DNA of 64,000 bases, from NCBI RefSeq assembly GCF_001636405.1, contig NZ_KV440950.1, positions 488,001-552,000 on the forward strand. The letters run 5' to 3'. Shown here piece after piece: positions 42,616 to 50,989 of the stretch. Each line of letters starts with the position of its first letter. Within the stretch, counting starts at the first letter, position 1. The notes below the pieces were generated by a model. The model ran no database searches. It was not told the origin of the DNA and saw only the letters and a list, made by a program, of their open reading frames with translations. This DNA is from Peribacillus frigoritolerans. Lineage in GTDB: Bacteria > Bacillota > Bacilli > Bacillales > DSM-1321. The translations under genes and the position numbers were made by a program.

Positions 42616-42694
42616 TTTGTCGGATGAAAGTTTTTGCATTTATGTGGATTACCGACATAAAATAGCAATATATGGAGTGCGTATCCGTTATAAT
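42616..42694 (+). promoter_or_regulatory. sinI promoter region with Spo0A-box-like sites
   Basis: TTTGTCGGA (42616-42624) differs from the Spo0A box TTTGTCGAA at one base; an inverted CCGACA (TGTCGG on the minus strand) lies at about 42652-42657. A TATAAT -10 element at 42689-42694 has no recognisable -35, as expected of an activator-dependent sigma-A promoter. In B. subtilis, sinI is activated by Spo0A~P. Transcription from here would start about 20-25 bases before the riboswitch. Confidence 0.5.
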
Positions 42695-42723
42695 ATGATT
42701 ATAGGTAATGTATTTGGTAATAA

Positions 42724-42818
42724 ATACCACGACAAAGGCAAACTCCTTGAAAAATGAGGGCGCAAAGGCACAGGTCTAAGGTCCTTGTGACTATGATGGC
42801 TGGTCTGCCTGAAATACA
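42724..42818 (+). ncRNA. Cyclic-di-GMP class I riboswitch (GEMM-I) in the sinI leader
   Basis: The aptamer core is unmistakable: GGCAAAC (about 42737-42743), a P2 hairpin capped by a GAAA tetraloop, then CGCAAAG (about 42761-42767). A P3 stem (CACAGG / CCTTGTG) carries CTAAG on one strand and TATG on the other, the 11-nt tetraloop-receptor signature, and ATGGCTGGTCTGCC closes P1 against the 5' GGCA. The two conserved GC-AAA strings hold the residues that contact c-di-GMP. Eleven bases after P1 an AAATAC / GTATTT hairpin abuts the AGGAGG site of sinI (42829-42834) and no T-run follows, so translational control is more likely than termination. Whether ligand turns sinI on or off cannot be read from sequence. 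Confidence 0.9.
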
Positions 42819-42842
42819 AGAGTATTTTAGGAGGTAGAAGAG

Positions 42843-42983
42843 GTGGCTAATGTGGAAATGGATCAAGAATGGGTGAAATTGATTTCTGAAGCAAGAAGCT
42901 TGGGTTTCAAAAAAGAGGAAATCATTGCTTTTTTGAAACGGGAAAGCCCTGAGGCAATATTTGAGGAGAACGATGGAAAATAG
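42843..42983 (+). CDS. sinI: Anti-repressor SinI
   Basis: A 46-residue protein. Residues about 6-33 (D-Q-E-W-V-K-L-I-S-E-A-R, then K-K-E-E-I-I-A-F-L-K) match the SinR-binding helical hook of B. subtilis SinI (D-Q-E-W-V-E-L-M-V-E-A-K, E-E-I-R-K-Y-L). SinI breaks the SinR tetramer and so derepresses matrix genes. Start is GTG with AGGAGG 8 bases upstream. Transcription must pass through the c-di-GMP-I riboswitch. Unlike B. subtilis, sinI is convergent with sinR, with a terminator between, so the two are separately transcribed. Confidence 0.88.
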   Translation: MANVEMDQEWVKLISEARSLGFKKEEIIAFLKRESPEAIFEENDGK

Positions 42984-43006
42984 GTTCAAAACAAATTCGA
43001 GAACAT

Positions 43007-43054
43007 CCCTATAAACAGTGGTTCGATTCATTGGCTGTTTATAGGGTTTATTCT
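43007..43054 (+). terminator. Terminator between sinI and sinR
   Basis: CCCTATAAACAG and CTGTTTATAGGG form a 12-bp perfect stem with a 16-base loop, followed by TTTATTCTT. It ends sinI transcription. Confidence 0.85.
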
Positions 43055-43114
43055 TCCTTGGGACTCTTGTGAGTCTAGCTTAGGATTATGTAGGTAAACT
43101 AGTGCACTACCACT

Positions 43115-43438
43115 CTACTCTTCTTTATCTTTTCTCCATTTATTAAACTCGATGAATTCCCTGAATGGTTGTTTTGAGACACCCGAATTCATGGCTTCCT
43201 CAACGATTCTCATCCAGTCATTGTCCAAGGTTTCCTTATTTGGTGCATCGTAAAGCAGGGCATCAACAGGGATGTTAAGTACGGAGGAGATTTTTTCAAG
43301 AAATTGAATAGAAGGATTCGTTTGTAAGTTCCGCTCGAGCGAACTTAAATAAGACTTTGCAACGCCTGCTTTATCGGCAAGTTCAGTCATCGACATTTTC
43401 TTTTCTTCTCGCAGTTTTTTTACACGTTCACCAATCAT
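43115..43438 (-). CDS. sinR: Biofilm master repressor SinR
   Basis: A 107-residue repressor. An N-terminal HTH_3 domain (G-E-R-V-K-K-L-R, L-A-D-K-A-G-V-A-K-S-Y-L-S-S-L-E-R-N) is nearly identical in its recognition helix to B. subtilis SinR, so the same GTTCTYT operator is expected. The C-terminal SinI-interaction domain (about 70-107) keeps D-W, A-M-N-S-G-V-S-K, F-R-E-F and K-W-R-K. I chose ATG 43438, preceded by GAGGTGG, over a GTG 9 bases earlier. SinR represses matrix operons and is titrated by SinI. It is on the opposite strand from sinI. Confidence 0.93.
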   Translation of the reverse strand: MIGERVKKLREEKKMSMTELADKAGVAKSYLSSLERNLQTNPSIQFLEKISSVLNIPVDALLYDAPNKETLDNDWMRIVEEAMNSGVSKQPFREFIEFNKWRKDKEE

Positions 43439-43857
43439 CAATACCACCTCGAAACATGTTCTATTTATCTTCCGCTAATAAGTTTCGGCAGCCCACCTTA
43501 TCATTCAAAACATGACGCCTGTAAGGTTGGATTACCTTGGCATGCTATCTCTAGAGAGGACACAGCATCTAGTGATGGAAGGTTGTGGATAATTCACATT
43601 TGCATATGGAATAGTGGGGAGTTTGCAACATATTTTTTATACTTCCTCCTATTTTAACAGTTTTCCTCCTCATTTATCCATTGTTTTTCGCAAGAATTGC
43701 ATTCAGGTCTATACCAGCGAAGTGACATGAAGTTGTACCTCTATGATAGAAGTGGTAAAATTAAGCGTGCATTAGTAATAATAGAAGGTGTGTTTCTTCT
43801 TACTTATATGAATTTTGTCATTGAACGATCATTACCATAATAGAGGAGCGTTATTGA
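43439..43857. other. 419-bp divergent region between sinR and secA
   Basis: No ORF with a plausible start. A GTTCTAT half-site-like sequence lies about 15 bases upstream of the sinR start and could be part of autoregulation. The secA ribosome binding site AGAGGAG is at the right end. I could not assign promoters with confidence. Confidence 0.45.
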
Positions 43858-46371
43858 ATGCTTAATATATTAAATAAAGTTTTTGATCCGAATAAGCGAG
43901 AAATCAAACGTTTAGAAAAAATCGCCGATCAGGTCGAGGCGCTGGCTGATGAGACTGCTGCGTTATCGGATGAACAGTTGCGTGCCAAAACGGAAGAGTT
44001 TAAAGAGCGTTATCAAAATGGGGAAACCGTTGATGATTTGCTTGTCGAGGCTTTTGCGGTTGCGCGTGAAGGGGCAAAGCGTGCTCTGGGCTTATATCCT
44101 TACCGTGTTCAAATCATGGGTGGGGCATCCCTTCATGATGGAAATATCTCCGAGATGAAAACAGGGGAAGGTAAAACCTTAACATCCACGATGCCGGTTT
44201 ATTTAAACGCGCTTACCGGTAAAGGTGTACATGTCGTTACCGTCAATGAATACTTGGCACACCGTGATGCCACCGAAATGGGTGTTTTGTATGATTTCCT
44301 CGGTTTGACCGTCGGGTTGAATTTGAACAGTCATTCTAAAGAAGAAAAGCAGGCAGCGTATAATGCTGATATTACGTACAGTACGAATAATGAGTTAGGT
44401 TTTGATTATCTTCGTGACAATATGGTGTTATATAAAGAACAAATGGTACAGCGTCCGCTGCACTTCGCTGTCATCGATGAGGTCGATTCGATTTTGATTG
44501 ATGAGGCGAGAACGCCATTGATCATTTCCGGTTCGGCACAGAAATCGGCTCAGCTCTATATCCAGGCCAATGCGTTTGTAAGAACCTTAAAGAAAGATAC
44601 GGACTACACATATGATGAAAAGACAAAAGGTGTTCAGCTGACGGAAGATGGGATGAATCGAGCTGAAAAAGCGTTTAATATCGATAATTTATTCGATATT
44701 AGTCACGTTACTTTGAATCATCATATCAATCAGGCGTTAAAGGCTCATGTTTCCATGCATTTGGATGTGGATTATGTCGTCCAGGAAGGCGAGATAGTCA
44801 TCGTTGACCAATTCACTGGCCGTTTGATGAAAGGCCGCCGTTACAGTGAAGGTCTCCACCAGGCGATCGAAGCGAAAGAAGGACTCGAAATTCAAAATGA
44901 AAGCATGACTCTTGCGACGATTACATTCCAGAACTATTTCAGGATGTATGAAAAACTTTCAGGTATGACCGGTACAGCCAAAACGGAAGAAGAGGAATTC
45001 CGCAATATTTATAATATGAATGTCATTGCGATCCCGACAAACAGGAATATCATCAGGGATGACAGGGCAGATCTTATATATGCGACAACTGATGGGAAAT
45101 TCAAGGCTGTTGTGGAAGATATCGCCGAACGTTATACAAAGGGTCAGCCTGTGCTTGTCGGTACGGTTGCCATCGAAACATCTGAGGTCATATCTGCCTA
45201 TTTATCCAAAAAAGGCATCCCTCACGATGTTTTGAATGCAAAGAACCATGAGCGTGAAGCGGAAATCATTGCGAATGCGGGTAATCAAGGCTCAGTTACG
45301 ATCGCTACTAACATGGCAGGTCGCGGTACGGATATCAAGCTTGGTGAAGGTGTCAAGGAGCTTGGGGGCCTTGCTGTCATCGGCACGGAACGTCATGAAA
45401 GCAGGCGTATAGATAACCAGCTGCGTGGCCGGTCCGGCCGTCAGGGAGATCCAGGGGTCACTCAATTCTATTTATCAATGGAAGATGAATTGATGCGCCG
45501 CTTCGGTTCGGATAACATGAAAAACATGATGGCACGCCTAGGTATGGATGATTCCCAGCCAATTCAAAGTAAAATGGTGACAAGGGCCGTTGAATCCGCA
45601 CAGAAACGGGTCGAAGGCAATAACTTCGATTCACGTAAGCAATTACTGCAGTATGATGATGTTCTCCGTCAACAACGGGAAATTATCTATAAACAGCGTT
45701 TCGATGTCATGGAAAGTGAAAACTTACGTGAAATCGTCGAAACGATGATCACGGCATCCATCCAGCGAAATGTTGTCGCGTTTGCACCAATGGGCGATGA
45801 GGAAGGCTGGAATTTACAAGGCCTTGTCGACTACCTGAATGGTAACCTATTCAATGAAGGTTCAATCACTGTGGCTGATTTGGAAGGGAAAAACGAATCG
45901 GAATTGGTTGAGTTCATTTTAGCAAAAGTAAAAGAAGGCTATGACCAAAAAGAAGAAGAGCTATCTGAAGAACAAATGCGTGAATTCGAAAAAGTAATCG
46001 TTCTTCGTGCAGTCGATAGTAAGTGGATGGACCATATTGATGCAATGGAGCAGCTGCGCCAAGGGATCCACCTTCGTGCTTATGGCCAAATAGATCCGCT
46101 TCGTGAATATCAATCTGAAGGTTTTGCAATGTTTGAAGCGATGATTGCTTCAATGGAAGATGAAGTCGCGAAATACATCATGAAGGCTGAAATCCGCAAC
46201 AATTTGGAACGCAAGGAAGTCATAAAAGGACAAGCGGTCAATCCGAAGGAAGAAGACGGGGGAAAAGTGAAAAAAGCCCCTGCCCGTAAAAAGGAAGACG
46301 TTGGAAGAAACGCGTTATGCCCATGCGGCAGCGGTAAAAAATATAAGAATTGCCATGGCAATTTAGGCTAA
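43858..46371 (+). CDS. secA: Preprotein translocase ATPase SecA
   Basis: An 837-residue canonical SecA: Walker A T-G-E-G-K-T (about 102-107), [11 protein letters not shown], the preprotein cross-linking and helical scaffold domains, helicase motif M-A-G-R-G-T-D-I, and the C-terminal zinc tail [13 protein letters not shown]. It drives general secretion through SecYEG. The zinc tail distinguishes it from SecA2 at 6895. prfB follows, as in most bacilli. Confidence 0.97.
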   Translation: MLNILNKVFDPNKREIKRLEKIADQVEALADETAALSDEQLRAKTEEFKERYQNGETVDDLLVEAFAVAREGAKRALGLYPYRVQIMGGASLHDGNISEMKTGEGKTLTSTMPVYLNALTGKGVHVVTVNEYLAHRDATEMGVLYDFLGLTVGLNLNSHSKEEKQAAYNADITYSTNNELGFDYLRDNMVLYKEQMVQRPLHFAVIDEVDSILIDEARTPLIISGSAQKSAQLYIQANAFVRTLKKDTDYTYDEKTKGVQLTEDGMNRAEKAFNIDNLFDISHVTLNHHINQALKAHVSMHLDVDYVVQEGEIVIVDQFTGRLMKGRRYSEGLHQAIEAKEGLEIQNESMTLATITFQNYFRMYEKLSGMTGTAKTEEEEFRNIYNMNVIAIPTNRNIIRDDRADLIYATTDGKFKAVVEDIAERYTKGQPVLVGTVAIETSEVISAYLSKKGIPHDVLNAKNHEREAEIIANAGNQGSVTIATNMAGRGTDIKLGEGVKELGGLAVIGTERHESRRIDNQLRGRSGRQGDPGVTQFYLSMEDELMRRFGSDNMKNMMARLGMDDSQPIQSKMVTRAVESAQKRVEGNNFDSRKQLLQYDDVLRQQREIIYKQRFDVMESENLREIVETMITASIQRNVVAFAPMGDEEGWNLQGLVDYLNGNLFNEGSITVADLEGKNESELVEFILAKVKEGYDQKEEELSEEQMREFEKVIVLRAVDSKWMDHIDAMEQLRQGIHLRAYGQIDPLREYQSEGFAMFEAMIASMEDEVAKYIMKAEIRNNLERKEVIKGQAVNPKEEDGGKVKKAPARKKEDVGRNALCPCGSGKKYKNCHGNLG

Positions 46372-46473
46372 AGTTAGGTGTATAATGAAGATGAGACGGT
46401 TAAGTCCAAGGCTAGCCGCCTCTTTTCATGTTTAGTTTGCATATAGTTTGAAGAGGTTTATTGTAATGAAGGG

Positions 46474-46498
46474 AATCCCTCTTCAGGGATTTTTTTTA
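46474..46498 (+). terminator. Hairpin between secA and prfB
   Basis: AATCCCT and AGGGATT form a 7-bp stem with a 4-base loop, followed by seven T residues, 24 bases before prfB. Some read-through or a prfB promoter further upstream is needed for prfB expression. Confidence 0.8.
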
Positions 46499-46522
46499 AC
46501 ATACTTAATGAGGTGAAGAGAA

Positions 46523-47621
46523 ATGGAATTAGCAGAAATAAGAAATGAACTTGAACGGACAGCGCAACGATTAACGGACTTTAGGGGGTCTCTTTGACTT
46601 AGATGAAAAAGAGGCACGAATCGCACAGCTAGAAAATGAGATGACACATCCCGATTTTTGGAATGATCAGCAAAAAGCACAAACTGTCATCAATGAAACG
46701 AATGCTTTGAAAGAACAAGTCAATCAATTGTCCGACCTGAATGAATCATATGAAAATCTGGATTTGACATATGAATTAGTGAAAGAGGAGAATGATCAAG
46801 AACTTTTAGCTGAGCTGGAAGAAGAAATCACGGTTCTTGCACAAAAGATGAATGACTTTGAACTTCAACTTTTATTAAGTGAAGAATATGACTCGAAAAA
46901 TGCCATTCTTGAACTGCATCCTGGTGCAGGCGGTACCGAGTCCCAGGATTGGGGTTCCATGCTGTTGCGCATGTATACAAGATGGGGTGAAAAAAGAGGC
47001 TTTAAAGTGGAAACCCTTGATTACCTTCCAGGTGATGAAGCTGGGATCAAGAGTGTCACTTTAATTTTCAAAGGCCATAACGCCTATGGTTATTTGAAAG
47101 CGGAAAAAGGGGTACACCGTCTTGTCCGTATTTCTCCTTTCGATTCCTCAGGACGACGCCACACTTCATTCGTTTCATGTGAAGTCATGCCGGAATTCGA
47201 TGAGACGATCAATATAGAAGTACGAACGGAAGATTTGAAAATCGATACGTACCGGGCAAGTGGTGCAGGTGGTCAGCATATCAATACAACGGACTCTGCG
47301 GTCCGGATCACCCATTTACCTACGAACACCGTGGTGACGTGCCAAAACGAGAGATCCCAAATCAAAAACAAGGCCCAGGCCATGAATATGCTGAAAGCCA
47401 AATTGTATCAACGTGAAATTGAACAGCAACAAGCTGAATTGGATGAAATCCGCGGGGAGCAAAAGGAAATTGGCTGGGGAAGCCAAATTCGTTCTTATGT
47501 TTTCCATCCGTATTCCATGGTTAAAGATCACCGTACTAGTGCGGAGACCGGAAACTTGGGAGCTGTCATGGATGGGGATATCGATATGTTCATTGATGCG
47601 TACTTGCGTTCAAAATTATAA
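46523..47621 (+). CDS. prfB: Peptide chain release factor 2 (programmed +1 frameshift)
   Basis: Two frames join into a 365-residue RF2. The first runs 24 codons from ATG 46523 to an in-frame TGA at 46595-46597; the second continues from 46596. The shift site has the standard layout: SD-like AGGGGG, then CTT-TGA-C. High RF2 terminates at the UGA; low RF2 lets the ribosome slip, so the protein controls its own synthesis. Downstream it has the G-G-Q motif (G-A-G-G-Q-H) and S-P-F, the UGA/UAA-reading tripeptide. The gene is intact, not a pseudogene. Confidence 0.96.
46582..46598 (+). promoter_or_regulatory. prfB: prfB +1 frameshift signal
   Basis: AGGGGG (SD-like) is followed three bases later by CTTTGAC: slippery CTT, in-frame stop TGA and C, the classical autoregulatory element. 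Confidence 0.95.
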
Positions 47622-47630
47622 GATCAGCCA

Positions 47631-47664
47631 GTCGGACCGGTTTCCCCGGTCCGGCCTTTTTTTA
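47631..47664 (+). terminator. Terminator of prfB
   Basis: CGGACCGG and CCGGTCCG form an 8-bp GC-rich stem with a 5-base loop, followed by GCC and T7. Confidence 0.9.
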
Positions 47665-47778
47665 TGATTTCCCTTTTTAATGAATCTTCTGGCTGACATT
47701 TACAGGATTGAAAAGGGATGCTCTACCTCGTTCGGCCAATACTAGATAATAATGATGGTTCGAGGAGACTTATGCAAA

Positions 47779-48642
47779 ATGAAGAGAAGATACAGGGAGC
47801 AGAGGCACCCTTTCGTTCAAAAGTTAACGGAGTATGGATTGGTGATTGTCGGTTCGTCCATAATTGCCATTGGTTTTAATGTGTTTTTACTGCCTAACCA
47901 GGTCGCATCCGGAGGGGTTAGCGGGATTAGCACGATTCTCGATTCAACTCTCGGTTGGGAGCCGGCTTATGTTCTTTGGGGTTTTAATATCCCTTTGTTC
48001 ATTGCGGGGCTTATTATCCTCGGAAGGCATTTCGGAGCCAAAAGCCTGATTGGAACCTTGTTTCTGCCTTTAGTGGTATTTCTGACAAATGATTGGGAGG
48101 CATGGACGAATGATGCATTGCTTGGTTCGATTTGCGGGGGGATGATGGTCGGGCTTGGGCTGGGGATCGTCTTTCGCGGCAAGGGTTCCACTGGGGGGAC
48201 CGATTTGGCGGCACAGATTTTCCATAAATATACCCATCTGTCATTGGGGACCTGTGTGGCTGTCATTGATGGAATCATCGTTTTAAGTGCTGCCATCGTT
48301 TTTGATATTGAAAAAGGCCTTTATGCATTGATTGGACTATATGTGACAAGCAAGACGATCGACCTTGTCCAGATTGGATTGAACCGTTCGAAGATGTCAC
48401 TGATCATCACGAATAAAGAAATGGAAGTAAGGGATGCTATCATACATGAGCTGGACCGGGGTGTAACAGGCATATCCGGGTATGGCGGCTATACGGATGA
48501 TACTCGTCCAATTTTGATGTGTGTAATAGACCAGTCGGAATTCACCAAATTGAAACAATTGGTGAAACTCGTTGACCCTAAAGCGTTTGTAATTGTAATG
48601 GACGCATCGGAGGTACTTGGGGAGGGTTTTAAACTGGATTGA
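47779..48642 (+). CDS. YitT family (DUF161/DUF2179) membrane protein
   Basis: A 287-residue protein: five to six N-terminal helices (about 15-190; motifs A-S-G-G-V-S-G-I, G-S-T-G-G-T-D-L-A) and a C-terminal DUF2179 domain (about 210-285; G-V-T-G-I-S-G-Y-G-G-Y). The function of the family is unknown. I took ATG 47779 with GAGGAG 11 bases upstream; nearby earlier starts lie inside or before that site. Location after prfB resembles B. subtilis yvjA. Confidence 0.85.
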   Translation: MKRRYREQRHPFVQKLTEYGLVIVGSSIIAIGFNVFLLPNQVASGGVSGISTILDSTLGWEPAYVLWGFNIPLFIAGLIILGRHFGAKSLIGTLFLPLVVFLTNDWEAWTNDALLGSICGGMMVGLGLGIVFRGKGSTGGTDLAAQIFHKYTHLSLGTCVAVIDGIIVLSAAIVFDIEKGLYALIGLYVTSKTIDLVQIGLNRSKMSLIITNKEMEVRDAIIHELDRGVTGISGYGGYTDDTRPILMCVIDQSEFTKLKQLVKLVDPKAFVIVMDASEVLGEGFKLD

Positions 48643-48691
48643 AATTGGTATAATGTTCTTGTGCTGGTATAAATCAGAGGGGGTAAGTTCA

Positions 48692-49033
48692 ATGAAAATG
48701 AAGTGGTTAGCCTTAATTCTGGGTACTTCTTTGGCCTTGGCTGCATGCGGTGGGAACGATGATGCTGCAGATAAAGAGTCTGTAAGTGAAAATAGCGAAA
48801 CGTCTACGGCAGGTGCCGGTGATGCCGCAAAAATTTATGAAAACAAATGTTCAAGCTGCCATGCAGTGAATCTTGAAGGCGGCGTGGGACCGAACTTGAC
48901 GAAGGTAGGTTCCAAGCTATCAAAAGAAGACATTGAAAAAGTCATTGCGAATGGTCAAGGCGGAATGCCAAAAGGTATAATCAAGGGCAAGGAAGCGAGC
49001 ATGGTCGCTGAATGGCTTGCTGGACATAAATAA
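48692..49033 (+). CDS. cccB: Cytochrome c-551 lipoprotein
   Basis: A 113-residue lipoprotein: lipobox A-L-A-A-C, an acidic Ser/Thr linker, and a class I cytochrome c domain with heme motif C-S-S-C-H and the axial Met in G-G-M-P. It carries electrons at the outer membrane face, probably to cytochrome oxidase. ATG 48692 follows AGAGGGGG and starts the signal peptide. Size equals B. subtilis CccB, which also lies just before ftsEX. Confidence 0.93.
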   Translation: MKMKWLALILGTSLALAACGGNDDAADKESVSENSETSTAGAGDAAKIYENKCSSCHAVNLEGGVGPNLTKVGSKLSKEDIEKVIANGQGGMPKGIIKGKEASMVAEWLAGHK

Positions 49034-49039
49034 TGATTA

Positions 49040-49074
49040 ATGAAACGTTCTGCTTAGCGGGACGTTTCATTTAG
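49040..49074 (+). terminator. Terminator of cccB
   Basis: ATGAAACGT and ACGTTTCAT form a 9-bp stem, followed by TTTAG. Confidence 0.75.
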
Positions 49075-49326
49075 CCTCCATTAAACCCTCAAAATAACTC
49101 GCGAATCAACCACTTATCAAGCAATCAAATCCTGGAATTATTACATAGATGTTGATATATGTCTAACTGAAATGAAACTGTAATATTTTTTATGCTTAAT
49201 TTGACAAAATATGATGTTATAATGTTTCTGTGCTCAAGTAAGGAAGATTCCTGTCAGATTTCAGTGAAAATTGTCGAAAAGCTGTAGATACATAGTGATA
49301 ATCCAAGCAAATTAGGTGGTTTTAGA

Positions 49327-50013
49327 ATGATAGAAATGATAGATGTAAAAAAGACATACCCAAATGGCGTAATTGCCATTAATGGAATCAATGTGAAAAT
49401 AAAGCCAGGCGAATTCGTTTATGTAGTGGGTCCGAGCGGTGCCGGAAAATCGACCTTCATCAAAATGATGTATAGGGAAGAAAAGCCTACAAGCGGTAAT
49501 ATTTTGGTCAATGGCGTAAGCCTGCCAAGTATCCGCAATTCGAAAGTTCCTCTATTCCGCCGTAATATCGGTATGGTATTCCAAGATTTTAAACTCCTTC
49601 AAACATTCACTGCATATGAAAATGTTGCTTTTGCCATGGAAGTTATTGAAAAAGAACCAGAAGAAATCAAAAAGAGAGTCATGGAAGTTCTTGATCTGGT
49701 TGGCATTAAACATAAAGCGAGAATGCTTCCTTCCGAGTTATCTGGCGGGGAACAGCAAAGGGTTGCGATAGCCCGTTCGATCGTCAATGATCCCAAGGTA
49801 GTCATAGCCGACGAGCCTACAGGTAATCTTGATCCCGAAACATCATGGGAAATCATGAACATATTCGAAGAAATTAATAAACGCGGAACTACACTGGTCA
49901 TGGCTACACATAATAGGGACATCGTCAACAATATTAAACGACGTGTCATTGCCATTGAAAGTGGAAAAATAGTTCGCGATGAACATCGAGGTGATTACGG
50001 ATATGAAATTTAG
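49327..50013 (+). CDS. ftsE: Cell division ABC transporter ATPase FtsE
   Basis: A 228-residue ABC ATPase with Walker A G-P-S-G-A-G-K-S-T, signature L-S-G-G-E-Q-Q-R and Walker B V-V-I-A-D-E-P-T-G-N. FtsEX does not transport; it relays ATP hydrolysis to wall hydrolases outside. AGGTGG precedes the ATG, and a TATAAT -10 is visible at 49218-49223. ftsX starts inside its 3' end. Confidence 0.95.
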   Translation: MIEMIDVKKTYPNGVIAINGINVKIKPGEFVYVVGPSGAGKSTFIKMMYREEKPTSGNILVNGVSLPSIRNSKVPLFRRNIGMVFQDFKLLQTFTAYENVAFAMEVIEKEPEEIKKRVMEVLDLVGIKHKARMLPSELSGGEQQRVAIARSIVNDPKVVIADEPTGNLDPETSWEIMNIFEEINKRGTTLVMATHNRDIVNNIKRRVIAIESGKIVRDEHRGDYGYEI

Positions 50014-50896
50014 AACATTGCTCCGTCACTTCCGTGAAAGTTTTAAAAATATTGGCCGTAATGGATGGATGACGTTTGCTTCAGTCAGTGCAGTAACGGT
50101 CACTCTAACTTTGGTTGGCGTCTTTTTAGTGCTCATGATGAATTTAAATCATATCGCGGGAAATGTGGAGAAAGATGTCGAAGTTCGTGCACATATTGAT
50201 AATGCGGCGAATGATGACGATATAAAAGCTATCGGTAAGCAAATTACGGAGATAAACGGTATCGAATCAGTGATTTTCTCTCCAAAAGATGAAGAGCTTA
50301 CTAATTTAATAGATGATTTAGGAGATAATGGTGAGGCTTTTAAACCATTTGAACAGGATAACCCATTAAGGGATGTTTATGTTATCAAAACGAAATCTCC
50401 GCAAGATGTCATCAAGGTGGCAAAAAAAATCGAAGGTATGGAATATATCCAAAGTGTTAAATATGGACAAGGCTACGTCGAGAAACTATTCAGCTTTGTT
50501 AATATTGCTAGAAACATAGGGATCGTTCTTATTGTAGGCTTACTATTTACTGCAATGTTCCTGATTTCGAATACGATTAAAATTACCATTGTAGCCAGAA
50601 GAAAAGAAATTGAGATCATGAGATTGGTAGGAGCGACGAATACATTCATCCGTTGGCCATTCTTCTTGGAAGGACTTTGGTTGGGAGTCCTCGGTTCCAT
50701 CATTCCGATAGGACTGATTGCAGTACTCTACTATAATCTTTATAAATATGCAGCACCGCAGATTACGTTCAAATTCATAGATTTCCTGCCTGCAAATCCG
50801 TTTATTTATCAAGTATCGGCCATCCTCATCGTAATTGGTGCGGTTATCGGAATATGGGGCAGCTTGATGTCCGTCAGGAAGTTCTTGAAAGTTTAA
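50003..50896 (+). CDS. ftsX: Cell division protein FtsX
   Basis: A 297-residue membrane protein: a cytosolic N-terminus, one helix (about 22-45), an extracellular domain (about 50-165) that contacts the hydrolase, and three C-terminal helices with the FtsX/MacB pattern (I-M-R-L-V-G-A-T-N). ATG 50003 has CGAGGTG upstream and overlaps ftsE by 11 bases; an in-frame ATG 24 bases earlier is less well placed. Confidence 0.93.
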   Translation: MKFRTLLRHFRESFKNIGRNGWMTFASVSAVTVTLTLVGVFLVLMMNLNHIAGNVEKDVEVRAHIDNAANDDDIKAIGKQITEINGIESVIFSPKDEELTNLIDDLGDNGEAFKPFEQDNPLRDVYVIKTKSPQDVIKVAKKIEGMEYIQSVKYGQGYVEKLFSFVNIARNIGIVLIVGLLFTAMFLISNTIKITIVARRKEIEIMRLVGATNTFIRWPFFLEGLWLGVLGSIIPIGLIAVLYYNLYKYAAPQITFKFIDFLPANPFIYQVSAILIVIGAVIGIWGSLMSVRKFLKV

Positions 50897-50989
50897 ATTG
50901 TATCTTTACTCGAAAGCCAAAAGTAGCCAGACATAAATAGAGAGACGTTACAAGGCAAGGATGTAACGGGTTGAAAGGGGAAATGAAAC

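Noticed and set aside
42699-43031. Minus-strand 110-codon ORF across sinI and its leader
   Set aside because: It is the antisense of the riboswitch, sinI and the terminator; no family and no start signal.
46523-46597. prfB as a frameshifted pseudogene
   Set aside because: The AGGGGG and CTTTGAC elements are the conserved programmed +1 frameshift of release factor 2.
49201-49223. TTGACA with TATAAT as ftsE promoter
   Set aside because: The two hexamers are only 11 bases apart, too close for a sigma-A promoter; only the TATAAT is retained as a possible -10.
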